Source: Mauremys mutica (taxonomy: Eukaryota > Chordata > Testudines > Geoemydidae). From it: a stretch of DNA of 64,000 bases. Within the stretch, counting starts at the first letter, position 1. Every line of letters starts with the position of its first letter. The notes below the pieces were generated by a model. That model did not search any database. It was not told the origin of the DNA and was given only the letters and a program-made list of their open reading frames with translations. The position numbers and the translations under genes were made by a program. Location: NCBI RefSeq assembly GCF_020497125.1, contig NC_059073.1, forward strand, positions 145,337,012 to 145,401,011, read 5' to 3'. Positions 56,543 to 64,000 of this stretch are shown here, in pieces.

Positions 56543-58122
56543 ACGACGAAGGAGGTCTGGTGAGCTCTTACGTCAATTGGCGGAGGCTCCTTAGTTGTTG
56601 CACCGGCCACCGCCTCATCAGGCGAGGACGAGGAGGACAACCCTTGGACGACCGGTTCGTCAGAGGGGTTCACCACCTGCCCACCTGAGGGTGCGGGCTG
56701 TGTCTGGTCCTGGGATTCCGACGCCACAGCATCCGCTGCCTGTGGCGAAGGGGCCGGTCTGGAAATCGTCGCCTCTGGGGCTCTGCGCTCCGCCGTGGGG
56801 GGCCTAGGTGGAAAAGGCACCCCCTGGGCCTCGTACTGGGCCCATGGCACCCAAAAGCCCCACGGTTGTGCCCCTTGAGGATTGTCCCGTGGGGTGGGCG
56901 GCAGGAGTCCGTAGCCATGCGTGCCCGAAGCGACCGACTCGGGTCGAGAAGGCCAGGGCGGTGCCGAAGCACTCGCAGAGTGCGCTGCCGAATGGGGCAG
57001 TCCGTCCCCGGGAGGCAGAGAAGCGCGAGGTTGCTCCGGCCGGTACCGGGTAGGGGACCTGGAGTAGCGTCCGCCACGGTGCCGGGAGCTCGACCGGTGC
57101 CGGGAGCCCGACCGGTGCCGGGAGCCCGACCGGTGCCGGGAGCCCGACCGGTGCCGGGAGCTCGACCGGGATTGAGATCGACAGTGCCACGAACGTGCGC
57201 GCGAATCACGGTGCCGGGAGCGGTGCCGGGACGGCGATCTCTGATGGCGCCGACGCGATGGCGACCTGGATCTCGTGCGGCGTCGGGAGTACGACCGGTA
57301 CCGCGATGACGAGCGGTACCGGGACTGCGACCGGCGTTTTGATGGCGACCGGTACCGCGAAGGTGAGCGGTGCCGAGATCGCGAGCGCCTGGATGGAGAC
57401 CTGCCGCGGGACCGGGAACGAGACCGGGAGCGACGTCCATGCTGCCTGTCCAGGGACGGTGGCCGGGTCATCCTGGCCGGCTTCCCCGCCGACACGACAG
57501 CCCGCACCGGCGGTGCCGGGGGCCGGAGGCCTGGTGCCTCTATCAGCTGGATCAGGTCTCTTGCAGAGGCGAATGTCTCCGGCGTTGATGGTAGCCGGGG
57601 CTCAACCGCGGACGGTACCGGGGAGCGTGGCGGTGCCGGACTCGACGGGCCTTGCGGCGCCGGAGTCAAGGGTCCGGTGCACGGTCCGTGCACTGGCGCC
57701 GCAGGTGCCGCCGACTGCGCAACCTTTCTTGCAGAGTCCTCAGAGCGGGCCTGCGCTACTGCTTTCGACTGCCTGTGCTTCTTCTTCGGCGAAAGCGAGC
57801 GGTGCCGCGACTGCTTAGCCGCCTTCTGTATTGGCGGCGCCGCGGAGGTGGAGCGGCTCGGTGCCGCCGGTGCGCTCTGCACCGAGGCAGTTCGCGGTGC
57901 CGGCGCAGATGGTGCCGGTGGTCGAAGCGACGCTTCCATTAAGATCTGCTTTAGACGGATGTCCCGCTCCTTTCGGGTCCGCGGTTTAAAAGTCAGACAG
58001 ATTGAACACTTGTCCGTTCTATGCCCTTCTCCCAGGCAACGGAGACAGGCGTCGTGCGGGTCTCCGATGGGCATGGGCTTCTGGCACGCCGCGCAGGGCT
58101 TAAAGCCCGGTGCCTTGGGCAT
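56515..58122 (-). CDS. DIRS Gag, N-terminal part (zinc motif and RS-rich domain)
   Basis: 535 codons from an ATG at 58122. Cys/His motif: Cys10, Cys13, Cys26, Cys29, His34, Cys39, Cys42 (CLRCLGEGHRTDKCSIC). A long Pro/Ala/Ser region follows, then an Arg/Ser-rich domain (about 225-380) with direct repeats of RHRSGS that resemble SR splicing proteins, then an acidic Ser-rich stretch (SSSSPDEAVAG). It stops soon after in WRRQWPCP. In related elements, as I recall them, the protein runs on into the next frame, so a one-base frameshift between about 56575 and 56515 probably splits gag in this copy. G- and C-rich composition gives long shadow frames on the other strand. Confidence 0.85.
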   Translation of the reverse strand: MPKAPGFKPCAACQKPMPIGDPHDACLRCLGEGHRTDKCSICLTFKPRTRKERDIRLKQILMEASLRPPAPSAPAPRTASVQSAPAAPSRSTSAAPPIQKAAKQSRHRSLSPKKKHRQSKAVAQARSEDSARKVAQSAAPAAPVHGPCTGPLTPAPQGPSSPAPPRSPVPSAVEPRLPSTPETFASARDLIQLIEAPGLRPPAPPVRAVVSAGKPARMTRPPSLDRQHGRRSRSRSRSRGRSPSRRSRSRHRSPSRYRSPSKRRSQSRYRSSSRYRSYSRRRTRSRSPSRRRHQRSPSRHRSRHRDSRARSWHCRSQSRSSSRHRSGSRHRSGSRHRSGSRHRSSSRHRGGRYSRSPTRYRPEQPRASLPPGDGLPHSAAHSASASAPPWPSRPESVASGTHGYGLLPPTPRDNPQGAQPWGFWVPWAQYEAQGVPFPPRPPTAERRAPEATISRPAPSPQAADAVASESQDQTQPAPSGGQVVNPSDEPVVQGLSSSSSPDEAVAGATTKEPPPIDVRAHQTSFVVWRRQWPCP

Positions 58123-58295
58123 GAGCCCGCACCGGGTGAGGTAAAAAGGGGAAACCCCCCTTTTTCACCTTATCTATACTAACCAACTATCTAAACTGTT
58201 AAACTAACTACAAAAACTAACTATATACAAGAGATACAAACGCTAGGGATCGTGGAGAACGAAGAGCACTCCACAGTTCCAACTGGCCGTCACGG

Positions 58296-58461
58296 GCGGT
58301 AAGAAGGAACTGAGGAGCGGACGGGCCGGCTGGGGTATATATTTAGCGCAATAGCGGCGCCACTCCAGGGGGCGCCCAGCCGGCCCGCCGGGGTTGCTAG
58401 GGAAAAAAGTTCCGAGATGCTGTGCACGCGCGGCGCGCACACCTAACTGGAATGCATTGGA
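58296..58461 (-). repeat. DIRS right inverted terminal repeat
   Basis: The inverse of 52331-52495 with about two differences. It includes GGTAAGAAGGAACTGAGGAG, GGGGTATATATTTAGCGC and GGCGCCACTCCAGGGGGCGC. As the 5' end of the minus-strand element it should hold the promoter. Confidence 0.93.
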
Positions 58462-58480
58462 GCAATCACTCGAAGAAGAA
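58440..58480 (-). repeat. DIRS right outer end
   Basis: 58440-58478 is the exact reverse complement (39/39) of 52592-52630. The next AA at 58479-58480 is shared with the left-arm block, after which the match ends, so the element stops about here. Confidence 0.93.
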
Positions 58481-59092
58481 CAGCAGGTTAAACACCCTCA
58501 TGTGCACATTGGCTGATGAAGGCTGCCCATGCTGTGTCCCGTGAGGCATGGGCAGCCTTCCAGGAATGACATGACTAGGTGGATCCTCTCTGAATGGGAA
58601 GTGCTTGACCTAGAAATAAACACTGTATTGTGCCAGGATGGCTTGGTAACTTGCAATCTTCCTGGCTAACCCAGCCAACAGGTACATAGGTACATCCCCT
58701 ACCAAGTATGTCCTAGCTTCTCTGCATCCTCAGACAAGCTGGGTCTTGCATCTCCCAAAGCCAACTGCTGCTTTAATGAAAGCACAGCCAGGACCACAGA
58801 TCCCTTTTGAGTAGCTTGTGGGATTTGGTGGGTTTTCCTTTAAAATCTGATGCAGCATCAGTTCACTGTGGATGATGGTCCTTGAGTCAGACAGTTAGTA
58901 CCAGATGGCATTGCAAGAGTTAGGAAAGTAAAAAAGCCTCTGCAGCAAAGTCACAAATCTGGAAGGGAAACCGCCCAAAGATTTCTATGGTCCTTGCTAG
59001 TATCCTAGTACTCTGCCTCATCTGTCCCTGTGTCTGACCGACTCACTCTGGGAACCCCCTTACATGCCAGCTTCTGTACCCCAACAGCTCAC

Positions 59093-59225
59093 CCGTCTTT
59101 GGATCGATCTCTGGCGAGAGGTGGGAAGGAGGTGAGCCCGGAGAGAAATGGTCGCTGCTGTACGTGATGAGTGGGGTCAGCGGGTGCATGTGATGCGCGT
59201 GCTGCACCACGGGCACTTTGTTCGA
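59093..59225 (-). CDS. TCF7L1: TCF7L1 exon ([18 protein letters not shown])
   Basis: A 133-nt exon, acceptor CTCTTGCAG above 59225 and donor ACGG|GTGAGC below 59093. It enters in phase 0 and leaves with one base of a Gly codon. It encodes [19 protein letters not shown], then [19 protein letters not shown], then EIDPKT(G), nearly identical to human TCF7L1. The DPKTG boundary is shared by all TCF/LEF genes. The intron that follows is about 8 kb and contains the DIRS element. Confidence 0.97.
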
Positions 59226-59871
59226 CTGCAAGAGAAAAGGAAGAAAGCATTTGTACTTGAAAAATAAATGCAGAATCCTCTGCAGAAGGAAACAAAAGAG
59301 CAGGGTAGAAAGGGACCCAAGTGACGTAGGAGTCCTCTGTCCAACAGCGATTTAGGGTAAAATTATCAAAGACGGCTAAGTCCCATTTTCAAAGTGAATT
59401 AGACATTTAGGGGTCTGAGTCCCATGGATCTTAGGTACTTTTGAAAGTTTTACCCTTGCTGACCTGTAGTTTAGCTGCAGGGATGACACATCCCAGAATT
59501 GCTGCCTCTACATCCACCACAATCCCTCGCTGCACCCAGACGGAGGGTTTCATCTCTACAGCACGTTTCCTTTCCTCATATGCTACTGGAATGTTCACTG
59601 TGTTTTTGTAAAAAGAGATACTGTGGGATGCTCTGGAGGTCACCTCCCTTCATAGACTCAGCTCTCTGGCATATCAGGTCCTCCATTTCTAAATTTATAC
59701 CAACCCCAGCTTTCACATAGCCGGAGATCTCCTCCATAGTCTGGATATGCTGTGTCACCCACACAATCTTCACACCAGCAGGCGAGTCACCGAACAGTTC
59801 TCACCAACACCACGCTCCCAGCTGTCTGCATTCCTGATCCACTCCTCGATCACGCTGGCCTGTCTGCTTCT

Positions 59872-60112
59872 CCCAACATAACAACGGCCATACTGGGTCA
59901 GACCAAAGGTCCATCTAGCCCAGTATCCTGTCTACTGACAGTGGCCAATGCCAGGTGCCCCAGAGGGAATGAATAGAACTGGTAACCATCAAGTGATCCA
60001 TCCCGTCACCCATTCCCAGCTTCTGACAGACAGAGGCAAGGGCCACCATCCCTGCCCATCCTGGCTAACAGCCATTGATGGGCCTAACCTCCATGAACTT
60101 ATCTAGTTCCAA
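59872..60112 (-). repeat. CR1-family 3' tail
   Basis: CATAACAACGGCCATACTGG, GACCAAAGGTCCATCTAGCC, GACAGTGGCCAATGCCAGG, then CCATGAACTTATCTAGTTCC. Matches 7300-7548 and the inverse of 41760-41973. Confidence 0.85.
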
Positions 60113-62379
60113 CTGTGTCCCCCTGCCCTGAGCGACCCCTCGGTGTGTGAGGAATCATCAGCCTCCACCAGCGTGGTCACAAAGAGGTCCATCCCACCTA
60201 GATGCCCCTCCATCATGTGACTGGCTCCCTCAGGCGGAAGATCAGGGATGTTAATTCGGTGGCTTACTCCACAACGTCTTTCTATGCCTCCTCTGTAGAC
60301 TGTTCCCTCTCTCTGCTCCTCCAGCTCACCAACTGTGCTCTCCAGCTGTTGCACTTGGGCCCTGCAGGCCAGGAGCTGCTCGCTCCGGGTGCATAGCCAC
60401 TTGGCCACAAGGCAAACAGCTGTTCATTCTGTACTCTGTGCAATTCACTGCGGGCTGGTGGAGCTTACAAATTCAGATGCTTCATCCACAAAGCTTGCAA
60501 ACACTCCATGAGCTGGCACATGCGCCCTAGCCCATCCTTTACTGCACATGCGCTGTATGTAGTTTTCAAGGGGGCATCTCTGTTAAATATAAAGCAATTC
60601 TTTTCAGCCTCGTCCTGCTCTATCTCACAGGAGATCTACATCCAGGCCAAGTTCTCAGGTTTCAGGCGTGACCCTTCCCCTGTAGCCTGCAGAAAAGTGT
60701 GACGTTAGTCAGTCTTCTAGAACTCAACACGCCTCGAGGGATTTTACTCAAACGTACAAGAATGAAAAATTCACTTTGGGCAGCGGCCAACCCTGGAAAA
60801 CGTCAGGCCCAGAGGCAAATGCTTTGCAAAGCTCACAGCGAGTGGGAACCGGGGGTTATAATGACAGCAGTTTTGCAATCTTAGCGATAGAGGATGGAAT
60901 AAATAAGGGCTGGCAGGGGATGGGGATGAGAAAGGGACCAGAGCAAACACTGCATGGGATGGGGGGAAGCTGACTGAAATACCAGAGTATCTAATCCCTC
61001 GTGTGCACTGAGGTTTCCCGTGACAGGTTTTGAATCATGAACTCTCACAGCACAGAGAGAACCAAACAGCCTCAGGAACTAGGTGAGTCTGTCCAGCTGC
61101 AGGATTGAAACAACCATCTCTTGAAGGAAGGGCTGGATGCTCCAGAACAAATGGAGACGGGTATTTCTGTATTCCCTCTTGGCTTCCTCCCTAAGAAAAT
61201 TATTTTGAACACACCTTAAAAGATCACCCGCAAAGGAAAAAATTAACCAGGGCTTGGGTCCTTTTTAACTCCTTTACGATGGTTATAGAATGCCTGAAAT
61301 GTATCTTTTTTTCCTGCTTGCTTTTTACATTGGAAATACAAGTCTTGTCTGCCCTGGAAGACTCGATGGCCACTGGAGAATTAGTGAAATTGCGACCTCG
61401 CAGAAGAAAGGAAACTGGAAGCCGACCAATTGAGAGGCATTAGGAAATACACATCTCATTTGCCTTTGGAGAATCCAATCCTTAGTCCAAGGGATCATGG
61501 CCTCAACCCTGCAGTTCCATTTTAGGTAGGCCCATTAAAACTCCTTTAAAACTTAATTTGTTTTTGTTAACCTCCACTTTGTTCCAATGCTTAATGAACA
61601 ATTCAGGAGGAAAAACCATCTTTGTTAATTTCAGAACCCCGGCTTTCAACAAACAGGTGAGAGTTCACGAGAAAGATCTGATGCCTCACAACAAAATTCT
61701 CCAGCAAAACCGGGAGAGACCAAATCTGGTACAACGCTGAGTGTTTAAGAAACACCACCAAACCCTCCCAGGCATCTTCCTGCAGCAAAACCAAGAATAA
61801 TTACAAAAAATTCCTTTGCAGCCACTAACAGTGATTATTAGTATTTGGCCTGGGCTTGGCAGCTACCTAACATGGAGGGACAGACACACAGAATGGGAGC
61901 CTTGCTAAGTGCTGGGAGATGCCGCAGAAAAGACTGTCTGGGAATGCAGTTTATGCCACTCCACCCCATCCCAAGCATGAGCACATGGGAACCCATCCGC
62001 CCACTATCCCCACGGGTCTAGGGGCACTGAGGGACCCGAGACCTTAGGCCAAAATGCTCATAACTGGGATGCCTGAAGTTAAGATGCCTTGAACTCATGC
62101 AGTACTTCAGCACCAGCATAAAACTGGCCTGATTCTCAAGGGGTTGGAGCACATACAGCCTCCATTAAAGGCAGTGGGAATTGTGCTCTCGCCAGATCTG
62201 AAAACCAGGCCTCTTACTTAGGTGCCTAATTTTAGGCCCACAGATTTGAAAACGTCATCCTTAATGTGTCATTGCAACCCTCTATCTGCCTTTATTTGTG
62301 ACCCACGCTTATCACCTGATATCGCACCAGGTGTAGGCACCCACAGAAACCTCTTCTTTCTCTTCTTGTCTGAAGTCTT

Positions 62380-62515
62380 GTAGCCATGTTGGTCCCAGGA
62401 TACAAGAGAGATAAGGTGGGTGTGGCCATATCTTTTATTGGACCAACTTCTGCTGGTGAAGCTCCACTTCGAGCTCCACAGAGCAGAAGAGACTTGTCTT
62501 GTCTCTCCTTTTCTC
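62380..62515. repeat. fragment of a second Penelope-like family
   Basis: GATAAGGTGGGTGTGGCCATATCTTTTATTGGACCAACTTCTG followed by a variant of CTTTCGAGCTCCACAGAGC is a widespread sauropsid repeat that I associate with Penelope-like elements. Only the end is present. The class is uncertain. Confidence 0.5.
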
Positions 62516-62559
62516 GTCACTCAGAATTGATGCTTACATTTTCACTTCCTGTTTGACAT

Positions 62560-62765
62560 ATTCACAGATTCTAAGACCAGAAGGGATTTTTACAGTCATC
62601 TGATCTGACCTCCCGTACAGCACAGGTCAAACAATGTCACCCAGCGATCCCGGCATCCAGCCCAAGAACTCCTGGCTGAACGAGAGCACCTCTTTTAGAA
62701 AGAGATTCCATATCCCTAGGTTATTGTTCCACTGCTTAATTACTCTCACATAAAACTTTGCTCTT
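62560..62765 (-). repeat. CR1-family 3' tail
   Basis: TTCTAAGACCAGAAGGGA, CATCTGATCTGACCTCC, CACCCAGCGATCCCGGCATC. Shorter relatives lie at 37724-37850 and 40155-40300. Confidence 0.7.
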
Positions 62766-62983
62766 TATGATGTGGTTTCCGGAAGGTGTATATGGTCTGG
62801 GGGATATAACAGGAGACACCAAGCTGGGGGAGAGCGTTGGGTGGAGATTCTGCCTGTGATTTGTGCCTGGTCAGGTGGACCAGGTGCAGCTACAGGAAGA
62901 AAAAGCAAGCTGTGCATGCAGGGAATCCTCCAGCCAAAGCTGTTCAGGAAAGTTAGTGTACAATCAAGCAGAGAAGCACTTAC

Positions 62984-63067
62984 TAAGTGTGCAGGCGATG
63001 GAGATCTGCTGTCTTTCAACGTAGCACCAGCCGGAACGTCAAGAAGCGGCCACTTCATCTGCAGGTA
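62984..63067 (-). CDS. TCF7L1: TCF7L1 exon ([12 protein letters not shown]), first exon inside the window
   Basis: An 84-nt exon of 28 codons, phase 0 at both ends. Acceptor TTCTTCCAG lies above 63067 and donor TTA|GTAAGT below 62984. It encodes [19 protein letters not shown], then [20 protein letters not shown] is highly conserved in TCF/LEF proteins. Human TCF7L1 has about 146 residues before this point, so the N-terminal beta-catenin-binding exons must lie to the right of 64000. Nothing in 63068-64000 looks like them. Confidence 0.95.
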
Positions 63068-64000
63068 CTGGAAGAAACCCAGATTTAAAAGGATGAAACA
63101 ACTACAACTCTGTAAGGAAAGGGGACTCCCCTAAGCCCAGCTGCTTTCACAAGAGGGAATTGTGTCAGAAGTTTGGCATTTAAAACAATTCTGATACCGC
63201 AGGGCCTGTCTCCCGGCTCTGGTCAGTCACTTCCAAGGTCAGTGGAGGGTTACAATAATATAGTAATGCCAAACTATAGTCACACAACAGCCAGCTTTAA
63301 CCACAGCAGGCCTTGAGGAATTGTGAGTTTGTGAGCGTCTCTTAGCCAGCTCAGCTAGGAGCAGCTGGGAGGCATCAGCATTTTGCACTAGGGTGATACA
63401 CTTGTCTCACTCAAACCCTCCTCGCCCCCACCAAACAGGCCAAGTCCTCCCAATCAATGACTCAGCCACCCTGTGGAAGGTATGGAAAGGGAGCATCTCT
63501 CTGCTGGTGAGCCATCTGCATGGTCCCAGTGCAGAGTGGCATGCACTTGGACATGGGAACTCTAAGCTGCACCCACACCACCTCCCCTTCGTTAATTACA
63601 CAGCTTGCTCCCTTATCACAATCTACCAGCAACAAGCCCCCTATCCCCCCCAACTAGTTTCCCCTAGCGGATCATTCCACAACCTCCTGCTCTTAAGTAA
63701 TAGGCTGTGATTAGCTAAGCTCTTGTCACCCTGGGGCTGACAGGATCTAAAGGTCAAGTGTGTATCACCCTACCAGTTATGTTCTCATGTACCATACTGG
63801 AGTCACAGGTCTCCACGCACCGTGGAGCTGTATACAACACAGACACCAATTCCCATGTCTGGGAAATTGTTTCACAATCCTCCCAATTACTCCATCTCCT
63901 TTAAAGACTGATGTATTTAAGGGCAGCCTGTAAAATCTGCACACAACCCTGCTCCCTGAAAATCTGGCTGGTGACCACGGAAGTGCACCCACTGACCCTC
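63068..64000 (-). other. TCF7L1: TCF7L1 intron, no recognisable feature
   Basis: Intronic sequence upstream of the first exon found. Nothing coding or clearly repetitive was recognised. Confidence 0.5.

Larger units (their letters stand above)
52281..58480 (-). mobile_element. full-length DIRS-type tyrosine-recombinase retrotransposon
   Basis: A 6.2-kb element read on the minus strand. In order from its 5' end (right): inverted terminal repeat, gag (two overlapping frames), reverse transcriptase-RNase H-methyltransferase-like frame, tyrosine recombinase frame, internal complementary region and inverted terminal repeat. This order and the split terminal structure define the DIRS group, which integrates with a tyrosine recombinase and leaves no target duplication; none was seen. 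The two ends share only an AA overlap in the internal region. Perfect end matches argue for a young insertion, but gag is frameshifted. It lies in the TCF7L1 intron between exons at 59225-59093 and 51141-51039, in the sense orientation. Confidence 0.95.

Noticed and set aside
57195..58144. Long plus-strand frames opposite DIRS gag
   Set aside because: They are antisense shadows of the Arg/Ser-rich gag frame and show no motif of their own.
1..64000. CRISPR arrays, bacterial operons, tRNA or rRNA genes
   Set aside because: No direct-repeat/spacer pattern, no rRNA text and no tRNA cloverleaf were seen. The DNA is vertebrate.
1..64000. Endogenous retrovirus coding regions
   Set aside because: No gag, pol or env of retroviral type was found; LTR-like pieces stand alone and are tentative.

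Overview
The window looks like vertebrate nuclear DNA, most likely from a turtle. The reasons are split vertebrate genes with GT-AG introns, abundant CR1 LINE copies with sauropsid-type 3' tails, MIR-like SINEs, many hAT-type foldback elements, a Penelope-like fragment and a full-length DIRS-type retrotransposon. The species call rests on recognising repeat families from memory, not on a search. No CRISPR array, rRNA or tRNA gene was seen.

Only two host genes can be supported, both on the minus strand. TCF7L1 (HMG-box Wnt effector/repressor) occupies about 63.1 to 33.8 kb. Nine consecutive coding exons could be reconstructed (63067-62984, 59225-59093, 51141-51039, 44758-44675, 40690-40547, 39320-39161, 37998-37891, 36122-36062, 34872-34436). 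All junction phases agree, giving 437 codons plus stop. The first exons, including the beta-catenin-binding N-terminus, lie beyond the right edge. TGOLN2 (trans-Golgi network protein TGN38/46) occupies 11065 to at least 5618. It has exon 1 (signal peptide), exon 2 (Lys/Glu-rich lumenal repeats plus membrane segment) and exon 3 (cytoplasmic tail with the YQRL sorting motif). Its last exon was not found. Its promoter is CpG-rich, carries a perfect TCTCGCGAGA motif, and abuts a 1.3-kb G-rich minisatellite.

The rest is introns and a 23-kb intergenic interval, largely built of transposable elements. From left to right these are: a decayed hAT transposase relic (1.9-4.65 kb) carrying a younger MITE and a possible solo LTR; an internally deleted CR1 in TGOLN2 intron 2; the VNTR; a Penelope-like fragment, CR1 tails and a solo DIRS end (17.2-19.1 kb); a CR1 into which two hAT-type elements inserted (20.2-21.6 kb); a 332-bp foldback hAT element with perfect 8-bp target duplications (24.66-24.99 kb); a cluster of ZNF143/THAP11-like motifs (32.2-32.4 kb); several CR1 copies in TCF7L1 introns (41-50.5 kb), one nested in another; and the DIRS element (52281-58480).

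The DIRS element is the most striking item. It has Gag (split by a frameshift), reverse transcriptase-RNase H-methyltransferase-like and tyrosine recombinase reading frames, near-identical inverted terminal repeats, and an internal complementary region whose two halves match the two outer ends perfectly (65/65 and 39/39 bases). It lies in a TCF7L1 intron in the same orientation as the gene. Compared with the mammalian arrangement as I recall it, TGOLN2 is flipped relative to TCF7L1.
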